DNA of 32,500 nucleotides from Neocallimastix lanati (nom. inval.) (GCA_016946835.1 JACVTC010000146.1:230001-262500); one strand, 5' to 3'; shown: positions 1-10,488, counted from the first letter of the stretch. Numbers and translations: made by a program. The notes: a model not told the origin generated them from the letters alone.

Positions 1-131
1 AACAAACTTTAAATATTTTGAATTTTATATTTGTATTAATAACTTTTATACTATTAAACAAAGTTTTCTATCACAATATATAATAAAATAATATTAAACA
101 TAAAAGATTGAAAAAAAATATATATATATAC

Positions 132-166
<35 letters not shown>

Positions 167-816
167 TCCTTCAAAAACTTTTATTTAAATATTTTATTTT
201 TAAATAATATTTTATTCATATATTTAATTTAAGATTACATTAATAAAGTATTTTTAGAATTGAAATATATCTTTAATTTATTTAAAATAATAAATGAAAA
301 AGAACATATATATATTCATTTATTTTATAATTAATAATAAGCATTTCTGCTCTAAAAAAAAAAATCATATTTTATTATTTAAAATTGAAGATCATTAAAT
401 ATTTATTTGATTTTATTCTTTTTTTCTTATTTTATATTTTATAAGTATTAATTTCTTTTTCTTTTTAGATATAAATTCATTCACTTATATATTTGAATAA
501 ATATAATCTTTAAAAAAGTTTTATTATATACATATTTTTTATTAATAAATTTATAGAAATAATACTGTTTCAGTTTTATATTTATAGTAAAACAAATAGG
601 TAAGAATAAAAAGAAATAATAATAATATAATACTAAAAAGAAGATAATGATGATGATGATGATGATAAAAATAAATAAGAAATAAATATATAAAGATCAT
701 TTATTTTTTTTTTTTTTTTTTTTTTTTTTAATTCTTTTTAGTTTTTTACGTTCTTCATTAATAATTTTCATTTTTTTTAGTGGTAATGACTATAACATTA
801 TTTTTCATAGCCTATT
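1..816. other. low-complexity A/T-rich intergenic DNA
   Basis: No coding region, RNA gene or mobile element could be supported here. The stretch holds (AT)n at about 119-162, a short GAT repeat near 647-666 and a T-run near 700-729. The GAT repeat could encode poly-Asp, but no flanking exon can be recognised. Confidence 0.6.
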
Positions 817-1255
817 TCACACAATTCCCTGAAAGTATAACCTAAAAATAATACGTGGTACTCCAACTATTTCCATTAAGACATCATTTGTTAATTGAAT
901 ATTTGGATCTTCCTTCTGCAGTAATCCATCTACTAGAGTAAATTTATTAAGTTTTCTTTTTTTTTTTTTTTTTTTTCTAGAGTAACCCAAAGGAAAATCT
1001 AGGGCAACCTTATTCATAAAGTATTTTTTATCTATCATTAGGCATGTAAATTAGTTATCCATTTACCACGTCAAAGAAGATTTTTGTTAAGTATTAGAAT
1101 TATTTCAATATTCCAGAAATATAGCATGATAACCTCTTGAGCCAACATAATAGGGGAAAACAAGAGAATGTCATCTGCCAATATACCAATTAATTTTGTT
1201 GACAATGAAATAAAATGATAAGGATTGAAAGAAATTATCAACAATTCTTGTTATC
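817..1255 (-). pseudogene. decayed reverse-transcriptase fragment (retroelement relic)
   Basis: Reading the minus strand from about 1240, one frame gives KLIGILADDILLFSP, which resembles the A/YxADD catalytic block (motif C) of non-LTR-type reverse transcriptases followed by the usual hydrophobic stretch. That frame ends in a stop about 30 codons later. A second minus-strand frame (1038-817, 73 residues) follows but shows no domain I can name; it includes a Lys run encoded by an A-homopolymer. No endonuclease, other RT motif or flanking duplication is visible, so this is at most a short dead fragment. It differs in sequence from the better LINE relic near 28-30 kb. The match could be chance in A/T-rich DNA. 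Confidence 0.35.
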
Positions 1256-1384
1256 ATTAAAATCTCTTTTTTTTTTTTTTTTTTAAGAAAAAATTATAAA
1301 TGAACCATCTCCATCTTTATTTTGGAGATGATTCATTGATAAAATATAATGTTATTCATTATTTTATTAATTATATTATTAATT

Positions 1385-1472
1385 CATTATTTATTATTTT
1401 ATTATTTATTATTTATTTACTTATTTATTTACTTATTTATTCATTTATTTATTTATTCACTTATTTATTTGT

Positions 1473-1523
<51 letters not shown>

Positions 1524-1526
1524 TTT
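1385..1526. repeat. (TTTA)n / (TTAC)n microsatellite
   Basis: Nearly pure tetranucleotide repeat of TTTA with interspersed TTAC and TTCA variants. Open frames through it encode only Ile/Leu/Tyr/Phe runs and are artefacts of the repeat. Confidence 0.9.
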
Positions 1527-2735
1527 TAATTTAAAAAACAATATATAAAAATATATATACTGTTGAAAAATATATTAAAAATTATAAATTCTTTTTAATA
1601 CTAAAATTAATAATAATATTAAGAGTTAATAATACTATTACTGATATATATAAATATATAATGAATAATTAATAATAAATATTATTTGTATATAATTTGA
1701 CCTTTTTTATTGATAAAATAGATAAGTTTATAATTTCTTAATCAATTGAGATAAAAAGTATTAATATTTACTTGAATTCTCTAATAATTCATTAATTATA
1801 CATAGAAAAATAATGTAGAACTGAACCACCATAAAAAAAAAAAATAGAAAATATGATAAAATAAAATAAAAAAAAAATTTAATTCTATATTAATAAAAAA
1901 AATACTCCATACAATATTTAATACAGATAATTATAACTGTCAACATTATTTCTTTTCTCTTATTGTTAATGTCATGTCATTTATCAAAAAAATTTAAGTA
2001 AAGGTTACTTCCATAATTATTTTTACTAAAGCTTTTAGTTTTTAATGAATAATTATTAATTATAAATGAATATTAATAATAAAAAAATAAAAATAAAAGG
2101 AAATAATAATAATAATAATAATATTAATATTAATATTAATATTAATATTAATATTAATATTAATATATTATTACTATTATTATTATTATTATAGCTAAAA
2201 TATTCAACTTTTAATATACATTTATTATTACATATTTATTATTTATATTTTTATTCAAAATAAAATAGAATTTTCTAACAATTTAGAAAAAAAATTTAAT
2301 AATATTATCATTATATTTTGATAAAAAAAAAAAAATACATTAATAATTATAATTATCAAGTATAAAAATATTAAAAACTAAAAAAATTTATATACATAAA
2401 TACTATAAAGCTTTTTTTTTTTTTTTATCATAATTATAAGTAGCATAAATATAAAAAATGGTGTTACATAAAAATTAAAATAATAAATGTATAATAATAA
2501 ATGTGTATTAAAAGTATATTTTCAGTCATGATATTTTTTAAATAAAGATCATTAATTTTTAAATATTATGTAAACTTTCAAAATAAAAGAAAAAATAAAA
2601 AAAAAAATTATATATATATTTATATTAAAAGCTAGAAAGAAAGTATATATATTAAATATATATTATAATTTTTATTTTATTATAATAATTATTATAATTA
2701 TTAGTATTGTTGTTGCTATCATTATCACTATCATT
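1527..2735. other. A/T-rich intergenic DNA with short simple repeats
   Basis: No gene seen. Contains (AAT)n running into (ATATTA)n at about 2103-2168 and several A-runs. Confidence 0.6.
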
Positions 2736-2737
2736 AT

Positions 2738-3409
<672 letters not shown>

Positions 3410-3443
<34 letters not shown>

Positions 3444-3490
3444 AGATAGATGATACAAACTAAAAATAAAAATGAAAAAAAAAAATTTTC

Positions 3491-3539
<49 letters not shown>

Positions 3540-3618
3540 AAAGAAAAATAAAAAAATTTTCAAAAAAAAAAAATATATATATATATATAATTAAAAAAAG
3601 AAAAATAAAAAAATTTTC

Positions 3619-3655
<37 letters not shown>
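3410..3655. repeat. poly(A) tract followed by a three-copy minisatellite
   Basis: An A-run at about 3411-3440 is followed by three tandem copies of a roughly 55-60 bp unit: an (AT)n block, ATAATTAAAAAAAGAAAAAT, then AAAAAAATTTTC and an A-run. The ATAATTAAAAAAGAAAAAT unit recurs once at about 24170-24215, so it belongs to a dispersed sequence. Confidence 0.75.
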
Positions 3656-4439
3656 GAATGTGGTCCATTTCGCCAATTTTTTTTTTTTTTGAAATTTTAA
3701 TAAGCCATCTATTTATTTGTGGCTTTTAAAATTTATATTATTACGCCATAAAATTTAATATAATTTTAAGTAAAAAAGAAATAAATGTATAAATAAATAA
3801 GTAAATAAATAAATAAATAAAAATTAAAAAGGTCAATAAAAAATAAAATATTTTTATATAATTTTTTTTTTTGACAATCATGTTAAAAGGAAAATGATAA
3901 ATAATTATTTTCCTTATAACCTTATTTTTTATATTTTATTATTAATATTTATATTATATTTTTATATTTTATATTTTATTATTGATATTATATTTTTATA
4001 TTTTTCTATTAATATTATATTTTTATATTTTTATATTTTTATATTTTATTATTAATATCAATATAATATTTTTATATTTTATTATTAATATCAATATAAT
4101 ATTTTTATATTTTATTATTAAAAAATTTTATTTTATAAATTTATATTTAAATTAATATTATTTAAAATATTAATTTTTTATATTATAACTAAAACTTTAG
4201 TTGTTATTATAACATCTTAATAATAGAATTAAACCTTTTATTTTATATATAATTTATAAATAAAATATTAAATAATAATAAAAATTACAAAATAATATTT
4301 TTATAAGACTTAAATTATAGCTGTAAATTGAAATTTCAAAAATTAAAATTTGTTGTTCACATTTCAATTACTATTTATATATTACAGCAACCGTTTTGTA
4401 TAGATATATAAATAGGTTTTTTACACATATGAATTCACA
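3656..4439. other. A/T-rich intergenic DNA with degenerate short repeats
   Basis: No gene seen. Bases 3661-3690 carry GGTCCATTTCGCCAATTTTT, which is repeated inverted at about 24135-24150 (see findings). Bases 3935-4120 are imperfect tandem copies of a TATTTTATTATTAATATCAA-like unit. Confidence 0.55.
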
Positions 4440-4865
4440 TGTCTATCCCATATTATATATATGGGCTTGTAAAGAACATATATACTTTGGTATATATATC
4501 TTATACTATATCAGTACGACGTCGGCGCTCCAAATTCCTAAGCAGAGGTAGCTCCAGTAGACATGTCTTGCCAAATAACATCCGTGTTATCCTATAGAAA
4601 TTGAACTCGTAACCCTCACAGTATACAACTACACTAGGATGCCATGGGTGATCAAATATAGAAATTAAATACGTGGCAATCCAATAATGGTAGGAGCGGA
4701 ATTAATACTTACCTGAAATTGTGCCATTATAACCCCTTTACCCTTTCTCCAAACACTATCGGGAAAATCAGATCAAGAATAGATACCAGCAGGGGTTGGC
4801 CGGACACCAGATGATTATTAAGTCGCCACATAACAACCAGTAGAAAGCCCAGTTCTACTTTATAT
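4440..4865. other. G+C-richer, structure-prone non-coding island
   Basis: This stretch stands out by base composition from the surrounding A/T DNA, but no reading frame of useful length crosses it. Visible structure includes a CCCATAT/ATATGGG hairpin at 4447-4465, ATAACA/TGTTAT near 4574-4588 and AGTAGAA/TTCTACT near 4840-4860. On the minus strand, about 4640-4590 resembles a degenerate tRNA: an A-box-like start, a B-box-like GAGTTCAAT and complementary ATCCTA/TAGGAT ends. Also on the minus strand, CAG|GTAAGTATT near 4718-4707 is a perfect splice-donor consensus; its plus-strand complement equals the first 11 nt of U1 snRNA. Candidates are a decayed tRNA-derived SINE, a retroelement leader, or an unidentified structured RNA. 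I cannot choose between them. Confidence 0.4.
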
Positions 4866-5279
4866 GCTAAAAAATGCTATATATATTTGTTGTTTTAAAA
4901 AGACTTAAAAGTTAATAATTTAATTAGATTATAATATAAATAAAATAATTAATTAATTCATAAATTCTTTATTAGTATATATTAAAAAAAATAATTAATA
5001 TTAATTTAGAATAAATAAATAATTAAGTTTTTTTTATATACATTAAATAAATAATTTATTTTTAAATAATAAAAATTAAAATATTTTCATATATACTTTA
5101 TGTATCTGTTTTTTTTTTTAAAAAAAAATTAAAAGAAAAAGAAATAATTAAAATACTTTTTATCTTTTAAAAAAAATTGAATATTTAATTGTTCAGAATT
5201 AATATTAAAAAATAATATTTAGATAATTAATATAATAATTTAAAAGATATAATTAAAAACTATATATTAAAATTTATAA
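4866..5279. other. A/T-rich region upstream of the transposase gene
   Basis: No feature beyond A/T homopolymers. I looked for terminal inverted repeats pairing this stretch with the DNA downstream of the transposase gene (6666-6728, continuing at 21219) and found none convincing. Confidence 0.5.
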
Positions 5280-6665
5280 ATGGAAGAAAACATAACTATT
5301 TATATAAGTGAGTCTAATAAAGGAGAAGAACAAATCATTATTAATAAACAATATAAATTTAATTTTTCACATTCAAGGAAAGATGATTCAAGAGTTTATA
5401 AATGTACCGAATATAAAAAAAATAATAAATGTAAATCTTTTATTATTTTAAATAATGAGAAAGAAATCTTAAAATATGAGAGTTTACATAATCATCCTGG
5501 AAACGAATATAGTGTATCCCTATCTGTAATGAAACATAAAATTAAAGATGAAATTAAAAAACATTCAAATCCTTTTGATATAAAACGAAAAAGACTATAT
5601 AAAAAAATTTCTAAAGAAATGGGATTTATATATCCGTGTCCAGAATATATTTCAGTTAAAACTCTAATATTAAGAAGTATTAATAAAAAACTACCATCCA
5701 ATGTAACAACTTTTAATGAAATTCCTAATGAATCTGAATATTATAAAACTGAATGAAATGAAGATTTTATGATATTCAAAAATTCTGATTTAGTAATTTT
5801 TCAATCCCCTTTTCAAGCAAAATTATTTAAGAAATATAATAATGATATATTTGTGGATGGTACTTTTTATATCGCACCTAAATTTAGTCAACAAGTGTTT
5901 ATTACTAGAACTTACGTTAAAGAATTGAATAGTTTTTATACTACTTCTTATGCAATATTAAGAAATAAAAAGCAAAAAACATATAAAATGTTATTCAATA
6001 AATTAAAACAAAATTCTAATAATAATATTATAACTGAACCAAAAAATGTACATTGCGATTTTGAAAAAGGCATATCCAAAGCAGTTAAAAAAATATTTCC
6101 TAATATAAATATTAAATACTGTATTTGGCATTATAAAAATTTATTAGAAATTAAAAAAAATGAATTGTGCCGTAATGAAGTGAACGATGATGAAAAAATA
6201 TTTAATTATTACAAAGGAATTTCAAACTTACCATTTATCAACCCTGAATACATAATGGATATTTTTTCATTAATTAAAACTAAATCCATTGAAAAAAATT
6301 CTTCTCAATTTTTAAAATTTTTAGAATATTTTTATGAAACATATTTAATTGGTTACAATATGAAAAGTTGGAATTATTATAATAATATTGAACATATAAC
6401 CAATAATGCTTCAGAATCACTCAATAATTCTTTAAATAAACTATTTCCAATGAAACCAAATTTTTATGAATTAATAAATAAATTAAAAGAATACGAACAT
6501 TTATCATATTATGATTACCAAATGAAAATAAAAGGAATTTGGAGAATGAAAAAAAAAATAAAAACAAAAACTGATGAAATTAATATCTTAATTGAAAAAT
6601 ACAAAAATAAAGAAGCCAAGTTAATTAATATAAAATATGATAGAAGTGTTAAAATTAAGATATAA
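5280..6665 (+). pseudogene. FLYWCH zinc-finger / MULE-type transposase gene with one in-frame TGA
   Basis: Two open segments, 5280-5753 and 5757-6662, are in the same frame and separated only by a TGA at 5754-5756. Together they make one roughly 460-codon protein. Residues 30-80 resemble a FLYWCH zinc finger, with YKCTEYKKNNKCKSF and LHNHPG supplying the C, C, H, H ligands. The second segment resembles a MULE (Mutator-like) DDE transposase: VDGTF with the first Asp, CDFEKGI with the second, CIWHYKNL as the CxxH block, and NNASESLNNSLNK with the candidate Glu. The enzyme would cut and join DNA at terminal inverted repeats, but none were found, so this could be an immobile relic or a host-adopted gene. 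TGA ends E1 pol, so it probably means stop here too. The frame is otherwise clean, implying recent loss, possibly from a TGG codon, or readthrough. Confidence 0.8.
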
Positions 6666-6728
6666 AATAGTTTTATGATTAATAACGTTACTAGGTTAAT
6701 ATGTTGAATTATATATTAATAATCCAAC
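6666..6728. other. short spacer between the transposase gene and solo LTR S-A
   Basis: The 3' flank of the transposase gene. It ends in CCAAC (6724-6728), the left copy of the target duplication of solo LTR S-A. The original downstream DNA resumes at 21219. Confidence 0.6.
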
Positions 6729-7228
6729 TGTAACGAATATTGGAATATCCGTGTTTTAAAGAGTGTAACACAATAGGTAAGCACTTTTTGATTAATAAGT
6801 AATTTGGTTTTTTAAAATATAGTTTTATTAATTAAGAAATTTAAAAATATTAATTATAAGGATTAATTATTGTAATATTTCGAATTACTTATTAATTAAT
6901 TCAATAATTAATAAAAACACAATTTTTTAAAATATTTTTTTTTTGGCTGCGAAATTCACTCCTATTTATAGTTTTTCAAAATTTAAATCCATAAAAATTT
7001 AAAACCATAAAATCATTAAAAAGTTTCATAAAAATTGATTATTTTCGGTTAAAAAGAATCTAAAGGAAATAATGATAAAAGATAAATTAAAATAGAATTT
7101 CTATCTGATTTGTTTCTATTAATTTCTAAGAATTTCTTTTGTTAATTTTTTCAGAAATTTATACAGAAACAAATACAGAAACAAATACAGAAATGAAGTA
7201 TAAAAATTCTTTAAAATTTAAATGATAT

Positions 7229-7320
7229 AAAATTTTAGTAAAGGTGTGAGTCGAACCCTAGTGGTTCAGGCTGAGGTCATAGTGACTAACCACTATGCCA
7301 GCATTCTAATTTCTAATTTT
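7229..7320 (-). promoter_or_regulatory. tRNA-like Pol III promoter (A box + B box) inside solo LTR S-A
   Basis: On the minus strand, TGGCATAGTGG (7300-7290) fits the eukaryotic A box and GGTTCGACTCA (7257-7247) fits the B box at 10 of 11 positions. They are 32 nt apart, a normal tRNA-gene spacing. A TTTT run at 7232-7229 could terminate transcription. The sequence does not fold as a true tRNA: the T stem has mismatches and the A-box region instead forms a CATAGTG/CACTATG hairpin. It is therefore tRNA-like, not a tRNA gene. Copy B keeps both boxes. A Pol III start 17-20 bp upstream of the A box would fall at the TTTA used by E1 and E2. Confidence 0.55.
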
Positions 7321-7323
7321 TTA
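7320..7323 (+). repeat. target-site duplication TTTA (left of E1)
   Basis: TTTA immediately precedes the TG of the E1 5' LTR. The same tetramer follows the E1 3' LTR (15364-15367) and the E2 3' LTR (21198-21201). Confidence 0.7.
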
Positions 7324-7810
7324 TGATAAGAATGTACTAAATAATGCATTCTTAATTAAATCTACGATTTATTTCTAATACATTATGTGTACATTATTAT
7401 TTTTGTACTTTAATAAATTTTTAAATTCAAAGATTAAAAATTAGATCAAAAATTATATTAAACTTTATAATTTTTATATTAAATCTTATATTAATAGTAA
7501 TATTTTTATATATTTAAAACTTATATTAACAATATTAATAATAAATCTTATTTTTTTATTTTTATATTAATAATGAAAATTTGTATTAATAATATTTTTA
7601 TATATTGATAATTAAAAATTTATATATTATATTTTAACTTTTATTATAAAATTTTATATCGAAATGTTTTATTTTATATTGAAAAATATTTTATTTTATT
7701 AAAAACCTTTATATTAGAATAGTATTTTTATTTTTATTTGAATATTTTAACAGATTGTAATAAAAATTTTAGCCAATTAAATAAATTCTTATTAGTAATA
7801 TTTTAGATAG

Positions 7811-7849
<39 letters not shown>

Positions 7850-8184
7850 TATTAATATTATAAATGTATTTTATTTATATTGTTATAATTAAATTTTATA
7901 TAATTGATTATAAAAATCAATTTAAATTTAATAGTTTTTATATATAAAAAGAAAAATAATAATAAAATGTAATTTAGTGGCAAGAACAACTTTTATGCCT
8001 TGAAAAAAAAAAGTATAAATAGTTGTAAATTTTGCTACTAATTTTTAAATATCATCAAATAAAATAAAATAAAATAAAATAAAATAAAATAAAATAAAAT
8101 AAATTTATAAATAAAAATAATAAATAAAAAAATAAAATTTGTGTTTCTTACTTTATTTTTATTTAATTCTCTAAAACCTTAACA
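7324..8184 (+). repeat. E1 5' LTR
   Basis: 861 bp, TGATAAGAATG...CCTTAACA. It contains a 30-A run (about 7816-7845), a TATAAATA box at 8014-8021 and an eight-copy AAAAT repeat near 8061-8100. Transcription would start shortly after the TATA box, which leaves a short R-U5 and then the long leader. Confidence 0.92.
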
Positions 8185-8190
8185 TTTATA

Positions 8191-8207
8191 TGGTGGAAAT
8201 ATCGGGG
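8191..8207 (+). other. E1 candidate primer-binding site
   Basis: TGGTGGAAATATCGGGG begins 6 nt after the 5' LTR. A minus-strand primer-binding site should start TGG, the complement of the tRNA CCA end. E2 has TGGTGGAGAATCC at the same place, so the first seven bases are shared. The tRNA cannot be named from this window. Confidence 0.5.
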
Positions 8208-9576
8208 AATTAAATAGAAATAATAGTAAATAACATAGATTTTTTTTAATTTTTTTTTATTTTATATTGATAAACAAGTAAGTCGTTAATCCTTTGATTA
8301 ACCTATGGCGCTTGTTTGATATATATATAAAAAAATTTTTTTTTAAATAAGTAAAATTAAGATTCAAAAAAAAAAAAAAAAACAAATTTTGTAAAATTAT
8401 AACAAGGAGCGGATAGAGCTCATACACAGTGTATTCTCAGATAGCAACAAATTAACTCTATTCATAGTAGGTTATTGAATAGTAGTTAATTTGGAGATTA
8501 ATTGGAAAGTAGACGAAGGTATTTGGTTACCGACCCGGTAATAATAGTTCAGCCTTCAACGTTTCAACACACGAAGGTGCGGGTACTTTCCAAGCACTGG
8601 CGAATAAGGAGCTTACGTCACCGAAGGCGTAAGATTGTTTTTTTTATATATATTTTTTTTTACTTTTCTTTGTGCTAGTTATAAGGCACTTTATTATATA
8701 AAGTATCAGACTTTGGCTAACTTCGCCATTTAAATTTTTTTTATTTTTTTTTATTACTGATACTTTATTTGTTTAATAATTCCTGTAAAAGAATCTTAAT
8801 TTACTTGAAAATATTGTGTTTTTAGTTAATTTTTATTAGTTAATAAAAATATTATTGAATACTTTTAAAATTTTTTTTTATTCCGTACATAGATTATCGG
8901 ATTAAGTTTATCCTACATAGTAATTGGGCTAGTAGGCTCTGAACTGCTATATTTTATATTGAATATAGTAATCGTGGCACACGCGTGGCATGACACCATT
9001 AGGTAAGCTGCACGTCAGACAGTGTGTACTATCAGATTGTACGACAATAAAGATTATTTTTTTGTATTTAATAATTATAATTAATTAATAATTTTATTAG
9101 CTATAACAATACAATATTTATCGTTTAAAAAGAAAAATTTTTGAAAGGTGAAAATAATAAATAAAACTTTGCTTCTAAATTTATTACTACAAATATACTA
9201 AATTACAAAATTCAAGTGGTCGATAAAGGTTTCGAGCTTGAAAAATATTCTATTGAGTTGTCGATAAAGATTTCGAACTTAAATTATTCTATTGAGTTGT
9301 CGATAAAGATTTCGAACTTAAAAATTATTCTTAATAAAGTAGTCGAAAAGAACCTCGTGCTTTATAATTTCTACTAAGTTGTCGATAAGGATTTCGAGCT
9401 TATATCTACTAAAGAAAGCAAATAAAATTATTATTTTCAAAAGTTACTAAAATATATTGTTTTAAAAATTGATTCGATATTAAATTACCTATTAAATTAT
9501 ATTTTTAAAGTTGTATTTCCAAATTTATTCTTATTTAATCACCTCATTAATATACAACAAGAAATATTTAAACAAA
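8208..9576 (+). other. E1 structured 5' leader (untranslated)
   Basis: No coding frame, but base composition rises and several perfect stems appear: GTTAATC/GATTAAC (8285-8302); a 16-bp hairpin with one bulge (8449-8492); a branched unit closed by GGAAAGTA/TACTTTCC (8504-8591) with inner arms TTACC/GGTAA and CCTTC/GAAGG; CTTACG/CGTAAG (8612-8633); and a 12-bp stem ATAAAGTATCAG/CTGATACTTTAT (8698-8768). A further block at 8881-9014 shares motifs with the E2 leader. Such leaders in LTR elements usually carry packaging, dimerisation or ribosome-entry signals; which applies here is unknown. Confidence 0.7.
9217..9412 (+). repeat. five-copy hairpin repeat upstream of E1 gag
   Basis: Five imperfect tandem units of about 37-44 bp, each built around GTTGTCGATAAAGATTTCGA followed by a C/A-T stretch. 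Each can close a short TCGA...TCGA stem, although copy 4 is the most diverged. The array ends about 165 nt before the gag AUG. Confidence 0.8.
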
Positions 9577-10488
9577 ATGTCCAAGGAAACAACTTTGAGC
9601 TTTAAAGAATTGAAAAAAGAATTAAGAGATATTGTGAAACTTAGCAAGGACAATTTAGATATTAAGTCCTGGGCTACTGAATTAAAACTTTGGATCAAGA
9701 TACAAGGTATTACAGATCCAGAAACAATATTTAATGCTTGTTTACTTACCAGCTCTGGTGAAGTACAACGCGTTATTGAAGATTTGGGAGAAGATAGTGA
9801 TGATGAAAGTGATGATTCATCAGATGAAGAAGAAGATGATGATGAAGAAGAAAATGTTGATGATGATATTAAATTTCCTTCCCTTGAAAAAATTATTTCA
9901 AGTCTTGAAAATTTTTACGGTATTAAAGAAGACCAAAATTTACTTCTTAAAGAACTTCGTGCAATGCGAATTAAAAGAAACGAAAAGATTAAAGACTTTA
10001 ATGTAAGATATAGAACTTTGTACACTAAACTTGATAAAAAGAGAAGAAAGCGCATTGGTGTACTAGATTATATTGATTCTATTCAAAATAATTATGAAGC
10101 CTGGAAGAAATTATCCCTTAAAGATGATATAAGTATGGATAAAGCTTTCAAAATTGCCGAGAAAGTAGATAGACTTTCTGTAAGGAACAATAATATTAAT
10201 ACCTATAATGTTAATAATTCCCAACATAATCAAAATAATCAAAACAGTACTACTTCAAGACTTTATCCTAAAAGAAGAAACGAAACTTTCCAAACAAATC
10301 AAACAAATAATAAACCGAAACCTCAAGATATTATAGAAGAATCAACCCAGAAAATGAGAAATTTATCCGTTAAAACTTGCTTCTTCTGTAAGGAAGAAGG
10401 TCATTACTCATACTATTGCCCTCAATTAAATAAGATTATGGAAAAAAATAAAAAAGAAATATATTCCAAAAAGTCTTTAAACTTCTAA
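9577..10488 (+). CDS. gag: E1 Gag (capsid-nucleocapsid protein)
   Basis: Encodes 303 residues from ATG at 9577; the frame is open further upstream, but only from a TTG, so this first ATG in A-rich context (AAACAAAATG) is preferred. Gag would build the cytoplasmic virus-like particle that packages E1 RNA. The N-terminal part is a helical, charged capsid-like region (SFKELKKELRDIVKLSKD). A very acidic Asp/Glu/Ser tract follows (about codons 68-98). The C-terminal zinc knuckle CFFCKEEGHYSYYC (10378-10419) is C-X2-C-X4-H-X4-C, for RNA binding. An Asn/Gln-rich linker precedes it. The last codons overlap pol and contain the slippery site just before the TAA. Gag similarity to E2 is low apart from the knuckle. 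Confidence 0.92.
   Translation: MSKETTLSFKELKKELRDIVKLSKDNLDIKSWATELKLWIKIQGITDPETIFNACLLTSSGEVQRVIEDLGEDSDDESDDSSDEEEDDDEEENVDDDIKFPSLEKIISSLENFYGIKEDQNLLLKELRAMRIKRNEKIKDFNVRYRTLYTKLDKKRRKRIGVLDYIDSIQNNYEAWKKLSLKDDISMDKAFKIAEKVDRLSVRNNNINTYNVNNSQHNQNNQNSTTSRLYPKRRNETFQTNQTNNKPKPQDIIEESTQKMRNLSVKTCFFCKEEGHYSYYCPQLNKIMEKNKKEIYSKKSLNF

Larger units (their letters stand above)
6729..7323 (-). mobile_element. solo LTR, family S, copy A (main part; split by E1+E2)
   Basis: The sequence starts TGTAACGAATATT on the plus strand. Its other terminus, AAGATTCGTTACA, lies at 21201-21213, beyond the inserted E1 and E2. The flanking pentamers are identical: CCAAC at 6724-6728 and at 21214-21218. Rejoined, the element is about 607 bp. 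It aligns in inverse orientation with copy B (22524-23097) along its length, including a CTATAAATAGG TATA box (minus strand, 6971-6961) and the tRNA-like promoter near one end. TG...CA ends, short inverted termini and a 5-bp duplication identify an integrase-inserted LTR. No internal region accompanies it, so it is solo. The parent element is not in the window. Confidence 0.85.

Noticed and set aside
1300-1548. 82- and 61-residue frames rich in Leu/Ile/Tyr/Phe
   Set aside because: Produced entirely by the (TTTA)n microsatellite.
4708-4870. U1 snRNA gene
   Set aside because: The first 11 nt match, but the 70K-like loop is 60 nt away, no Sm site or four-helix junction could be drawn.
7229-7320. 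A genuine tRNA gene on the minus strand
   Set aside because: A and B boxes are good, but the T stem has three mismatches, the D arm does not form and the acceptor stem pairs poorly; retained only as a Pol III promoter-like element.
6729-7323. S elements as tRNA-derived SINEs
   Set aside because: TG...CA ends, exact 5-bp duplications and a TATA box fit an integrase-inserted LTR better; no poly(A) or RT-primed tail.
9734-10006. 90-residue plus-strand frame in E1 gag
   Set aside because: Alternative-frame shadow of gag; its Met/Lys runs come from the acidic GAT/GAA tract.
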